In this document: positions 19,301 through 24,904 of the stretch, piece after piece | Numbering within the stretch: position 1 is the first letter of the stretch | How the letters are laid out: each line of letters starts with the position of its first letter | NCBI GenBank assembly: GCA_964425745.1 | Contig: CAYRNW010000022.1 | Location: forward strand, 1 to 41,964 | Direction of reading: 5' to 3' | Origin: CALCNS01 sp964425745 | GTDB lineage: Bacteria; Bacillota; JAAYKD01 | Length of the DNA: 41,964 bases | Notes under the pieces: model-generated | The model's input: the letters and a program-made list of their open reading frames with translations, nothing else | Told to the model about the DNA's origin: nothing | Databases searched by the model: none | Position numbers and translations under genes: made by a program

Positions 19301-20279
19301 ATGTAGGGTATTGGTTATTAAAGGGAGCGCGTATATTGTTCTCTCCGGTAGCACCTACACTAATCACACCCGGCAGGCAGGCAGGATAAAAATCGCTCAC
19401 CCGAGTGCCATTGTTCCCGGCAGCAGCGATAATCAGAGTTCCCTTGCCTTGTGCATAGACAATCGCATCTGCTAAGGTTTTGGGATAATCGGGTAAATGG
19501 GCACCAAAGCTCAAATTGATCACCCGTGCGCCTTGATCCGCTGCCCATTTGATTCCTCGAGCAATGTTGGCCATGGTGCCAACCCCACCGGCATCGAGCG
19601 CTTTGATTGGTAAAACAGAGATGGGTAAATCTCCGGCAAGTCCACTGATGCCAAGTTGATTATTGCTGTCAGCTGCAATGATTCCTGCTAAATGGGTGCC
19701 ATGGCCGATTCGCGAATCATCTTCGGTTGCGGTCGAGGCATCAATAGCATTCCAACCTGGTAATAGATGGGACTGTAAATCTTGATGAGTAGCATCGACT
19801 CCGGTATCAACAAGGGCAACGATAACTTCTTGTGGAGTTTCTTGCCTTTCATAAACGAGTCCCCATGCACTGACAGGGTCGATTTGATATTCATCCATGT
19901 GCCATTGCTGGCCCCAGCCAGGATCATTAGGGGTTGAGGTGAGTGAGGCAACGTGAAATAGATAGTTGGGCTCTGCATAAGATACCCGCGGATCTTGCTG
20001 CAAGGCTTCGGTAATGGCTTGTTCATCGTATCCAGGTTTGATTTCAGCGAGTAAAAGAGTAGAGTCGATAGGAGTTACATTCAAACCTTCGAAATCATTC
20101 AGAGAAAGTAAAGAGACGTCCTCATTGGGCTTCGTCTTAATGATATACCCGGAAGATAAAGTTGAATTTGGTGAAGAAGTTTCATTGGTTTGTGCCTGTA
20201 CATGAGCTAATGGTTGTGGGAATAGCGGAAGAGTTATGGAGAAGCATAGTAGTAGTGCCAGAAGTCGCTTTCCTTTCAT
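7380..20279 (-). CDS. Giant secreted subtilase with FN3-like, Ig-like and SLH domains
   Basis: A 4,299-residue surface protein. Signal peptide: about residues 1-30. Propeptide-like (I9) region: about 42-110. Subtilisin S8 domain: about 130-385, with Asp158 (VDTGVD), His193 (GHGTH), oxyanion Asn289 (AAGNNG) and Ser350 (SGTS), so it is probably active. Long beta-rich regions follow. Two FN3 domains lie near 1530-1720. A run of six FN3-like units of about 100 residues, each opening with a (P)PxWP-type motif, spans about 2560-3170. Near 3440-3600 is a charged, helical section with a glycine-rich hydrophobic stretch. Then come a carboxypeptidase-regulatory-like domain, an SbsA-like Ig domain, a BIG2 domain (about 3800-3880) and three SLH modules (about 4035-4215) that anchor it to secondary cell-wall polymer. 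GAGGAGGT precedes the ATG. The gene is a single uninterrupted frame. Role is probably extracellular protein degradation or surface architecture; the substrate is unknown. Confidence 0.9.
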   Translation of the reverse strand: MKGKRLLALLLCFSITLPLFPQPLAHVQAQTNETSSPNSTLSSGYIIKTKPNEDVSLLSLNDFEGLNVTPIDSTLLLAEIKPGYDEQAITEALQQDPRVSYAEPNYLFHVASLTSTPNDPGWGQQWHMDEYQIDPVSAWGLVYERQETPQEVIVALVDTGVDATHQDLQSHLLPGWNAIDASTATEDDSRIGHGTHLAGIIAADSNNQLGISGLAGDLPISVLPIKALDAGGVGTMANIARGIKWAADQGARVINLSFGAHLPDYPKTLADAIVYAQGKGTLIIAAAGNNGTRVSDFYPACLPGVISVGATGENNIRAPFNNQYPTFLAPGIDIYSTLPENRYGKLSGTSQAAAVVSSCAALLITAYPNETAAKYKAAIYAGRSYCNAGTERNYIVNADVPIDKMSQTLVSSDDVVTLISPAYVYYDNPVRLTGNQEIVTYVGDSSVLSRIDLYVIQASSPYEELLLKSIPNEEIPESSTITHEFDTTTLPDGVYDVEVRAYGMPNAQNEVYLEGSDYARVILANTPINGLSIEIIKPDGTPASGAHVTVHYPQPSLEYPYNIEYRELYNGPADQQGRLFISSSEATAGSVFLITAMGTEPNFFYYKLVEAQQSVLLDHQGCTTLTLKAGIPSDTDPQEMVPLSGMELSLEPLEKNLPNAIIPDMPFSFYKSDSMDNKIPFVLLDGNGETECYITPGFYNLKLVHPQQKVYFLDYDREICSDNMQLSYCPSIDEYTRLQFQPEPYGDGIGDSLLSASCSTYLENGSNYFYLPDLSPGETFSLLGGTLNGSMQIEYRTNDYNNASYVFKYTYQIQPQQLTPGNLLLQQDHTFTAKVEQEPTQIHVIGEYAVLKIGCFDSFGNRLSSTTRRASSSSYASYLYPSIEILDQDMISLYQSKFYNSDTFHWLIPENLPASTLTAQFSYDDGFVKTLPATLRFNIDEPSEKPPVNFVLSVDMGSYTQQVTQCSIQMNFLAKDGTYITNPYSVSLDESFRLEYDSYENFAADSEFSTKVQLGDPFRVLVFGTMLVGQETARFYFSQQATFTEYPMSITIAAPENLMPVRLIAHDYLYDATAEDLMNHAMTDVRYGIYQHIDQKTIGFFFDAENQIDPLFVLPQGTFSIFAQRENRDYDPDFNLNRSYYLYKKINLNSATTEIHFNGSLDATSTLHMQVDEIHATDYNPLALALYPENLSFSPVYDMMPPQYYYSTFDDVPKSVIQVTPGSYRMEGVIARAHMDNDWSYWIQKDEPLSLNPASTQFWTVGQPCDADDTLLQLPAPSIFQPNTDIPISVRFGDGKGNHLVGIGIDVYWTGSVIPVSLASSDEVETESEFSAQSHLEPAPVYKIIDPNGNEILEIRNHLHFDRRLLTWCNAMSNQQQHLATVRYLAGPSTYHGAQFRLEATAVGGAYKVQLILAAAPDLVSYQSTTFTLEAKHRPPILQSTSAYSNALLWEVTGSTIASAEMTWQLTYGSESAIEFQGGQSSELGSISYQISENYLTQEGLYSLRAKSSIGELTSDWSEPIEILIDRTPPAAVSNFNGEALDSTTVSLTWGLVANDSGSPTNRYRITRDGVIVNHFAADSSPLQWLDTGLVANTTYEYSIAAIDQAGNVGLPERIYVKTLTGKDAIPPSSPTEVSVMLTEFSAFLSWLPSHDNIAVAGYNIERLRKNEAVWISDAQWQVTPDESLVFTDPDLLNADTMYCYTVQAFDLAENLSEFSPSNEILTRTLRINQIRWSAARQINGALKTSLPDHSSPKIDFQIIGDFGRQAFVELSWIQSQDNLNETKQEQISLVEALDINQNGTGVYKGSWVLPTNVRQVLLAKGILKDPESLGVYQYAERFPLMVEGHLDITVPENESELLKGAILKVWSSSLNTGAQRSIQTPGTFSFQGLYPALDYTITLTSINQLELVRQENVAVVGNKTSAQTVTPVYPATLALKIVNSSSEPMRNCEIRVFDNGGTLLVTGSSNHIGDVPRLSYNFKAGTHLSLHIIPPTNQILNYDSIINQRIVLSDGTNLVQCVLPLRPRAEISGTVELQATPSQPLSDASLRVYQTLNNIEHLVGQAKTTAAGEYRITVIPDLPLRIVMTHRLITAKEYTVEQGISVGVNHVFPILCPVEKTLGVHLMVQEFSEPEYDMPIDWRVSVHLRLQIINKGQEGKPKNLSYSINGINDHLLPLPNAEPGDHIVVEADGVECGMNKGSVEVILDENTWGVAEVHLKKLGLFQTQVVDINGNFHTGFNRYVELYQWRNDRYEFIRTLVSSKELVSTPYLAENKYAFVFHWDPLPDLVHLNGVWQSFGDDYLAVKTYAEQLNETGQPHGFVLEDVQLSHVKQDLGLIHLPIPQGVANGYFRGTNGNELVFSKDQAAPGTLVTLRGSYSKAASPELGNLKLFFAIPKGTEIITDSIVVHRTTGSQQPTFVVKPDAIEVRFGNQNAEALEGTIYYSVRLPNGNLQGMLFAKMWAEYTNPRLNKEEIHTATITVPAVSIVAPPEITEADQAIVVSGSTSPFSLVVVYDGSEKIAETRSNEAGYWSSTVVLPDRGAPAHHYLRAEVKVQIDAGDITPPTWPTNASLTIDTIVPESITLHFPAAQDERDVRLYVADFYDTENQLLASRFLPNQEHSGMIDWNITDLTQGETYRVLVRASDSSLNWSEELVSTFSTLNPDTNPPVWSNDSGLQLTNRTFSSASLQWPLAMDDTAMKEIRVHATPAVGSLRKSAILTTDATTYNVTGLSRNVSYTFRVEAVDVYGNSNSLSTTYWIPNRDTSVPTWPSGSTFTTTSVLDTEAHLQWTPAEDDMQILRYRIEQWNGSGWSGYSTSYQSKSLLNGLAAETTYRFRIFAEDLSYNTTVDFLEVGFTTTARDLTAPMWPAQVTYALSEQTDTSFIMEWPEAYDVSGIRLYQIYIWDAINQEYRTFSTSNRSWHANGFTRGDIVTGYITAEDQRGNRISRADGIPFTVQIAPEDTTPPSWPVGSTMTIHEVAPTLVELSWSSANTTSEQAGMSDSLLYIIRALDTQQNEVRSTSVGQNIQQWAIGPLDPGETYTIKVEARDRYGNTSTDGPQAIVQTPQTDDSAPWWPVDPSFRVYRIQQNNEGTYHVMFEWSQATDFNMRYYELTAVDENNNAPASSPTTTQQTSWHLWGMQPGRTYTVQVVAVDSYGHRSQPLTTAVRMPGIADSMNLLAVEQPLISSKETLTLLSEPVKVTYDPQAVHITKVTMQQTDGRRVDFTPVGKFPYVFVPGMNFRFDVEFDKPERVEEMRIHAANGAELGGAVGASGGAIPLLGAVAVSGGLNGTKTIPGAIYVSTVQTPQSFAMSTIPTFNEAAIRSGLPSAYAYATMAEDTTYDDGDAETATVRKTGTLSDPRLKLETTATYRPLYEHTEASSDIVRISAGGVPLYDFSWSHSVQATDYGYLVSVSVSAVVEIDTVKITDPNLLQVLSAAGAGGKIAQKIAITIKGDHMLTDGLNYADFVLSLMGADDLSEYQKSLDDLANDLSSDCPASDRQIYRDIIEDEKDMAMWRTVTKNVMSLGSIALGVVIPGLGFAIGSYVVGKLTEAMIDAEQDDRFNEIQNRINMDDFCKPKKREWKKDLVADPTWILDPSGIAYEVTLDQPVLDATATLYEDRNGTWTLWDATWYEQTNPLLTDTAGRYAWDVPEGTWKVILTKGGYAASESPALVVPPPHTDVNLPMVRTTQPQVQDISVLPLGQGLRIVFDQYMKISSLNNNVIQAFDANGAPMNGNTLAQGPISDPLAPAVLLTRELHWMTDRTLIQDEALQITLAAWAQSYNGLTLTNDFTQNLIVQIPISVTGVRLSTSNLSLAPVQQAQLSYTLEPENANETGVTWQSSHPEVATVSSTGIVTAISVGQATITVTTNDGTYTASSVVTVALPESEPEEPPAIQTPLTDQPIVDLTQDQAFTFFENTVWLHIPAGALPTDMNLQTEQISDPLTTLDKQIFTQASPMFVLKTGGIAPTSPLSLTLAYCHVCLLGGDPRLTGIYRQDDENPNLYHYVGGVVDSDAHTVMAEILEPGRYVILSHDPQFNDLSSHWAETDCSILAARNVLQGTGDGHFEPDRAITRAEFTRLLLNMDRILQVSTQNQQHSMTFGDVQPQDWFYADVSAAAANGWVSGSYGNFHPNQTISRQEMAVMLQNMLGTLLPQVPMTPIQGLFSDANNTAPWAQEALTLAVSLGLIKGMDGTLQPEGEATRAQAASLILRCLEMLGQITKPVSQQGILRANSDENLPFEMTDTDGNPIYVLPQNEGVRQQLAALVHSGQTATLEGIWSRESTIALHGRLLKVWNLK

Positions 20280-20308
20280 AAATAGACCTCCTCATTGTAT
20301 TAGAAAGC

Positions 20309-20343
20309 AAAAAAACGGTGCAAGTCAAATCGAACTTGCCCCG
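20309..20343 (-). terminator. Intrinsic terminator inside the giant-gene leader
   Basis: On the minus strand a 10-base stem (20343-20334 with 20325-20316, one mismatch) is followed by seven T residues. It sits 30-64 bases before the ATG of the giant gene, so it must be bypassed for that gene to be expressed. This implies regulated read-through. Confidence 0.75.
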
Positions 20344-20400
20344 CGGTTTACCCATGCCGAAGAGCAAGACTGAGTACTTGCTGTAACGGATGATCTTGTT
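20316..20400 (-). promoter_or_regulatory. Unassigned attenuator-type leader of the giant subtilase gene
   Basis: Read on the minus strand, the leader has mutually exclusive pairings. Segment 1 AGCAAG (20382-20377) pairs with segment 2 CTTGCT (20368-20363). Segment 2 CUUGCUC (20368-20362) can instead pair with segment 3 GGGCAAG (20341-20335). Segment 3 is also the 5' arm of a terminator hairpin. Such 1:2, 2:3, 3:4 pairing is the classic attenuator plan. No credible leader peptide with a ribosome binding site was found, so a ligand- or protein-sensing RNA is possible. It matches no riboswitch class I can name. Confidence 0.5.
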
Positions 20401-20402
20401 TT

Positions 20403-20431
20403 ATTATAAAGGAATTCGACAAAAAGTGTAA
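20403..20431 (-). promoter_or_regulatory. Probable promoter of the giant gene
   Basis: On the minus strand a perfect -10, TATAAT (20408-20403), has a partial -35 CTTACA about 18 bases upstream. Transcription would start near 20396, giving a leader of about 115 bases. The -35 is weak, so the assignment rests mainly on the -10 and its placement. Confidence 0.45.
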
Positions 20432-20484
20432 GTAAGAATAAGACGCTCTTTAGTAAGAAAAATCTTATTTTCACGAACTCTCTC

Positions 20485-20513
20485 TTGACGAAAGCCCGTT
20501 TATGAGTTATAGT
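20485..20513 (+). promoter_or_regulatory. Promoter of the Met T-box operon
   Basis: TTGACG (20485-20490), a 17-base spacer and TATAGT (20508-20513) form a good vegetative promoter. It lies immediately before the T-box leader of metY. Confidence 0.7.
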
Positions 20514-20529
20514 ATGACAAATACATATC

Positions 20530-20795
20530 AAACCTGATGAGCAGAAGAGTAATCACAATCATACCCCACAGAGAGCCTCGGTTGGTGAAAAGAGGCGGGA
20601 AATGACGGTGATGAAGATGGCCTGCATAAGGGGATGGCTGACCTTTTAGAAGTTTAAGTCATCACGTGTGGACACGTTAAAGTCGCAGGGTATGTTAGTA
20701 CCCGTAGAGGCTTTTGCTGTGAGGCATAAAGCAAACAAAGGTGGTACCACGAGTAATTCGTCCTTTCGATTTTTCGAAGGGGCGATTTTTTTATT
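20530..20795 (+). promoter_or_regulatory. T-box leader with Met (AUG) specifier
   Basis: A transcription-attenuating T-box that senses uncharged tRNA. The conserved T-box sequence AAGGTGGTACCACG is at 20738-20751. In stem I, GCAG pairs with CTGC and ATCAC with GTGAT, leaving an internal loop with AGAGTA on one side and GAAGATGG on the other. By position the specifier is ATG (20617-20619), followed by a purine. The bulge UGGU fits a tRNA with discriminator A, as in tRNA-Met. A terminator hairpin followed by seven T residues ends the leader (about 20758-20793). Methionine starvation should therefore turn on metY, the metA-aspartokinase fusion and asd. Confidence 0.9.
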
Positions 20796-20821
20796 TTGAA
20801 AGAAGAGTAGGAGGAAATAGA

Positions 20822-22093
20822 ATGAACCAACTCAGTCGGGAAACACTCTGTATGCATGCCGGATACACACCAGGAAATGGGGATCCGCGCATTATGCCAA
20901 TTGTGCAGTCGACGACGTTTAAGTATGAAAACGCCGACGAAGTGGCAGCTTTGTTCGATTTGAGCAAAGAGGGGCACATGTACAGTCGCATTTCCAACCC
21001 CACCGTAGAAGCGTTGGAAAAGAAAATCGCCGCCCTAGAGGGCGGCGTAGCGGCTGTAGCAACTTCATCGGGTCAAGCGGCAACGTTATTAGCCGTTTTG
21101 ACCATCTGTAATCAGGGAGAGCATATTGTTGCCTTCAACAATCTCTATGGAGGAACCTACACCCTCTTGACCTCTACCTTGAAGAAGTTTGGTATTGAAA
21201 CCACCTTGGTCCCACTGACAGCTTCCGATGACGAAGTCAGAAAAGCATTTCAACCCAACACTAAGATCCTCTTTGGTGAAACCATTGGCAACCCGGGTGT
21301 GGAAGTGTTAGATATTCGTAGGGCAGCTCGGTTGGCTCACGAGGCAGGCGTGCCCTTATTTGTAGACAATACTTTTGCCACGCCGTACCTCTGCCATCCG
21401 TTTGAACATGGGGCCGATATCATCATACATTCGGCGACCAAATTCTTAGACGGTCACGCTACCAGTTTAGGCGGATTTATTGTCGACAGTGGCAAATTCA
21501 ATTGGGAAAACGGGAAATTTCCGCACCTGACCGAAGAAGACCCTAATTATCATGGCTTATCGTATACAAAGGCGTTTGGTGAAAAAGCCTTTGCGGTCAA
21601 AGCTCGAGCAGTCTTCTTGCGCGATTTTGGCACGACGATGAGCCCGTTCAATGCTTTTTTGATCAATCTTGGTACCGAGACCTTGCATTTACGCATGCAA
21701 CGGCATTCCGAAAACGCTCTCGCCATTGCCACTGCTTTAGAGCAGAATCCTCAGGTGGAGTGGGTGCGTTACCCATTGCTGCCAAGTTCACCATCGTATG
21801 ATCTGGCGAAAGAATACCTACCGTTAGGCGCTTCAGGGATCATAGCCTTTGGAATCAAAGGGGATTTTGAGGTCAGTAAAGAATTTATCAATAAATTGAA
21901 ATTAGCTTCCTTAGTGGTGCATGTGGGAGATTTACGGACGCATGTATTGCATCCTGCTTCCATGACCCACCGGCAACTTTCAAAAGAAGCACAACTGAGA
22001 GCAGGGATCAGCGAAAACATGATCCGCCTTTCGGTTGGCATTGAACATGTGCAAGATATCTTAAAGGATTTGGAACAAGCACTGAACCCATAG
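20822..22093 (+). CDS. metY: O-acetylhomoserine sulfhydrylase
   Basis: PLP-dependent enzyme of the Cys/Met metabolism family that makes homocysteine from O-acetylhomoserine and sulfide. The 423-residue length fits MetY rather than the shorter (about 380) cystathionine gamma-synthases. The PLP lysine is Lys207 in SATKFLDGH. Further family motifs are YSRISNPT (substrate/PLP pocket), SSGQAA (phosphate loop), VDNTFATPY and the C-terminal SVGIEH. Start ATG 20822 follows GTAGGAGG; an in-frame ATG at 20741 lies within the T-box and is rejected. First gene of a three-gene methionine operon. The following gene's acetyl-type MetA domain supports O-acetylhomoserine as its substrate. Confidence 0.93.
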   Translation: MNQLSRETLCMHAGYTPGNGDPRIMPIVQSTTFKYENADEVAALFDLSKEGHMYSRISNPTVEALEKKIAALEGGVAAVATSSGQAATLLAVLTICNQGEHIVAFNNLYGGTYTLLTSTLKKFGIETTLVPLTASDDEVRKAFQPNTKILFGETIGNPGVEVLDIRRAARLAHEAGVPLFVDNTFATPYLCHPFEHGADIIIHSATKFLDGHATSLGGFIVDSGKFNWENGKFPHLTEEDPNYHGLSYTKAFGEKAFAVKARAVFLRDFGTTMSPFNAFLINLGTETLHLRMQRHSENALAIATALEQNPQVEWVRYPLLPSSPSYDLAKEYLPLGASGIIAFGIKGDFEVSKEFINKLKLASLVVHVGDLRTHVLHPASMTHRQLSKEAQLRAGISENMIRLSVGIEHVQDILKDLEQALNP

Positions 22094-22102
22094 GAGGAGA
22101 AA

Positions 22103-23911
22103 ATGCCTATTATTTTACCACAAGGGCTTCCGGTCAAAGCCGTTTTAGACCAAGAGAATATTTTTACCATGAGTGAACAGCGAGCGACACATCAGGACAT
22201 TCGTCCAATCCATGTGGCGATTGTCAATCTCATGCCCAATAAAGAAGAGACCGAATTGCAATTGCTGCGCATGTTATCGAACACGGCCTTGCAAGTGCGG
22301 TTTGATTTGATTCGTACCAAAAGCTACATCAGCAAACATACCGAAGAATCCTATTTGAATCGCTTTTACAAGACGTTCGAAGAAATCAAAGATCAACGCT
22401 ACGACGCAATGATCGTCACAGGGGCACCGGTAGAACGTATGCGTTATGAGGAAGTGTTGTATTGGGACGAATTGAGTGAGATCTTGGATTTCGCACAGCG
22501 CAATGTCTACTCCACCATCTTTATTTGTTGGGCAGCACAGGCAGCTTTGTATCATTATTATGGCATTGAAAAACAGAATCTAGATCAAAAACTGTTTGGC
22601 GTATTTGAATACCCGGTTTTGCACAAAGGGGTCTTGTTTAAAGGGTTTGACGACACCTTTTGGTCTCCACAGTCACGATGCTCCACGATTCGGCGTGAAG
22701 ACGTGGAGAAAATCCCAGATTTGGTGATTTGGGCTGAACGGCCCGACACGGGCGTCAATGTTGTCACCACCAAGGATAATCGATTGATTTTTATTTCCGG
22801 TCATTGGGAATACGACGAATCCACCTTATTGTGTGAGTTTGAACGTGATTTGAAAAAAGGGTTAGCGCCGAATCTACCCATTGGTTATTTTGTCGATGAT
22901 GAACCGGAAAAAGGAGTGCGGGTCCGCTGGCGGATGGCGGCGAATTTGTTTTATTCCAATTGGTTGAATTACTGTGTTTACCAAGAAACCCCGTATGACC
23001 TGAACCTTTTGGCGCGAAAAAAAGTAGCCAAGTTTGGTGGTAGTTCCCTGGCTTCTGGTAAGCAATTTACGAAGGTGCGCGATATCGTTTTTTCGAGCGA
23101 TGATCGCAATATTATTGTAGTTTCAGCGCCGGGAAAGCGTTTTGAAGAAGATAATAAGGTGACCGATCTATTGGTGGAGTTCTACAACCTGCAAAAAGAA
23201 CTGAATCGAGACGACATTACCGAAGAAGAGATTGAAGTTTTGTCGTTGCAGCGGGATCAGGTCTTGCAGATTACGGCAAATCGATTCCATGAGATTGCCG
23301 CCGACTTGTTTTTGGATTTTAAAATCAAACAGACCATTGACGATGTCGTAGCGGATCTCTTAGATAGGAGTGCCCGCGATGAGATCCTTTCACGGGGAGA
23401 ATACCTCAATGCCATGATTTTAGCAGAATATTTGGAGTATGAGTTTATCGATGCCAAGGATTTGATTTTTTTCGAGGAGCAAGGCGGACTTGACAAACAT
23501 AAAACCTACGATGCCATTCAAGAGAAATTGGGTCAGGTGAGTAGAGCGGTGGTGCCCGGGTTTTACGGAACAGATCATCAAGGGCTCATTAAAACGTTTG
23601 AGAGGGGGGGTTCCGACATTACCGGTTCAATCATCGCGAGCGCGTTAAGGAGCGAAGTCTATGAAAACTGGACTGATGTAGACGGAGTGATGACGGCAGA
23701 CCCTGCTAAAAATAAAGATGCATTAAAAATAGAAAGCATGACCTATGAGGAATTGCTGATGCTGGCCAAGGGAGGCGCGCAAGTGTATCATCCCGATGCC
23801 ATTTCTCCCCTGATGGAAGTGGGAATTCCGATTATTATTAAGAACACCAATAACCCCAATGCAGATGGAACTTTAGTGTCGCATACCAAGAAGAGTGGAG
23901 GTTCAACATGA
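22103..23911 (+). CDS. Fused homoserine O-acetyltransferase (MetA type) and aspartate kinase
   Basis: A 602-residue bifunctional protein in one open frame. Residues 1 to about 300 are a full MetA-family acyltransferase: Lys47 (NKEETE), Cys142 nucleophile (FICWAAQ), His234 and Glu236 (GHWEY). Residue 111 is Glu; in this family Glu111 favours acetyl-CoA and Gly succinyl-CoA, so O-acetylhomoserine is the expected product. Residues about 305-602 are an aspartate kinase catalytic domain: KFGGSS (310-315), FERGGSDITGS, WTDVDGVMTADP and the GGAQVYHPDA region. No ACT domains follow, so the kinase lacks the usual lysine/threonine feedback module. Almost no linker separates the halves. GGAGGAG precedes the ATG, and the stop overlaps asd by 4 bases. 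The protein joins the first step of the aspartate pathway to the committed step of methionine synthesis. Confidence 0.9.
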   Translation: MPIILPQGLPVKAVLDQENIFTMSEQRATHQDIRPIHVAIVNLMPNKEETELQLLRMLSNTALQVRFDLIRTKSYISKHTEESYLNRFYKTFEEIKDQRYDAMIVTGAPVERMRYEEVLYWDELSEILDFAQRNVYSTIFICWAAQAALYHYYGIEKQNLDQKLFGVFEYPVLHKGVLFKGFDDTFWSPQSRCSTIRREDVEKIPDLVIWAERPDTGVNVVTTKDNRLIFISGHWEYDESTLLCEFERDLKKGLAPNLPIGYFVDDEPEKGVRVRWRMAANLFYSNWLNYCVYQETPYDLNLLARKKVAKFGGSSLASGKQFTKVRDIVFSSDDRNIIVVSAPGKRFEEDNKVTDLLVEFYNLQKELNRDDITEEEIEVLSLQRDQVLQITANRFHEIAADLFLDFKIKQTIDDVVADLLDRSARDEILSRGEYLNAMILAEYLEYEFIDAKDLIFFEEQGGLDKHKTYDAIQEKLGQVSRAVVPGFYGTDHQGLIKTFERGGSDITGSIIASALRSEVYENWTDVDGVMTADPAKNKDALKIESMTYEELLMLAKGGAQVYHPDAISPLMEVGIPIIIKNTNNPNADGTLVSHTKKSGGST

Positions 23912-24891
23912 AAAGGAAACGTTTAGCGGTCATGGGCGCGACGGGTTTGGTCGGCCAAGCCATGATCCAAGTTTTGCAGGAATACAAAATTCTGTATCAA
24001 TCACTGCGCTTATTTGCTTCTGCGCAGTCGGCGGGGCAGTTGATTGCGGTGGGAGAAGAGCAAATTGCAGTTGAGGAATTGAGAGAAGAAGTATTTGACG
24101 GCAGCTTGGATTATGCCCTCTTTGCCTTGGAAGCCAACTTTGCACTTCAATATGCTCCACTTGCAGCCTCGAAGGGTTGCACAGTCATCGATAACTCGCG
24201 CGCCTTTCGCATGGATCCCAAAACTCCCTTGGTGGTGCCGGAAATCAATCTGCATACTTTGAAAGGGTATCAAGGGATCATTGCGAATCCCAATTGCTCT
24301 ACCATCCAGAGTGTAGTAACCTTGGCACCGCTACGGAAGTATGGGTTAAAGCGGGTTGCTTATACCACGTATCAGGCAGTTTCGGGGTCAGGGAAAGCCG
24401 GGCTAGAGGATTTAGAGCGAGGATTAGTGGGGGAGATGCCGACCTATTACCCACACCCTATTGCTTTTAATGTTTTGCCCCATATCGATTCCTTTTTAGA
24501 AGACGGGTTTACCAAAGAAGAAAGAAAAATGATGGACGAGACGCGCAAGATCTTGGAACTGCCAGACTTGAAAGTGACAGCGACTGCAGTGCGAGTTCCG
24601 GTGCGTTATGGGCATTGTGTGGAAATCAATGTGAGCTTTGAGCAGCCATTTCACATAGAGGAGATCCGGGAGATTTTTGCAGCCGACCCAAATATTGTGC
24701 TCATGGATGATACGGAAAAAGGTGTTTACCCTACGCCGTTAGCTGCAGCGGGACAAGACAAGGTTTATGTGGGTCGTATTCGTCGAGATCCGTCTCAAGA
24801 AAACGCGCTCCACATGTGGTGTGTAGCCGACAATGTGCGAAAAGGCGCTGCTTCCAATGCCGTACAAATCTTACAAAGCTTACTGCAATAG
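23908..24891 (+). CDS. asd: Aspartate-semialdehyde dehydrogenase
   Basis: Reduces aspartyl phosphate to aspartate semialdehyde with NADPH, the step after aspartate kinase. The 327-residue protein has the Rossmann motif GATGLVGQ (residues 10-17), the catalytic Cys130 in ANPNCST, the substrate-binding region YQAVSGSGKAG and the catalytic histidine region RVPVRYGH. The ATG overlaps the stop of the fusion gene (ATGA), with GTGGAGG upstream, so kinase and dehydrogenase are co-translated. It ends the methionine operon. Homoserine dehydrogenase, needed between this enzyme and the MetA domain, is not encoded nearby. Confidence 0.95.
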   Translation: MKRKRLAVMGATGLVGQAMIQVLQEYKILYQSLRLFASAQSAGQLIAVGEEQIAVEELREEVFDGSLDYALFALEANFALQYAPLAASKGCTVIDNSRAFRMDPKTPLVVPEINLHTLKGYQGIIANPNCSTIQSVVTLAPLRKYGLKRVAYTTYQAVSGSGKAGLEDLERGLVGEMPTYYPHPIAFNVLPHIDSFLEDGFTKEERKMMDETRKILELPDLKVTATAVRVPVRYGHCVEINVSFEQPFHIEEIREIFAADPNIVLMDDTEKGVYPTPLAAAGQDKVYVGRIRRDPSQENALHMWCVADNVRKGAASNAVQILQSLLQ

Positions 24892-24904
24892 GAAAAATCC
24901 AGCA

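Noticed and set aside
7380..20279. Numerous 60-100 codon frames on both strands within the giant gene
   Set aside because: They are shadow frames without ribosome binding sites or recognisable protein features.
20182..20367. Minus-strand 61-codon frame (MLFGMGKPRG...) in the leader of the giant gene
   Set aside because: It has no ribosome binding site, runs through the terminator and into the giant gene in another frame; considered chance.
20316..20400. c-di-GMP (GEMM) riboswitch before the giant gene
   Set aside because: GGGTAAACC resembles one GEMM block, but the GAAA hairpin loop and the ACGCAAAGCC-type block are absent.
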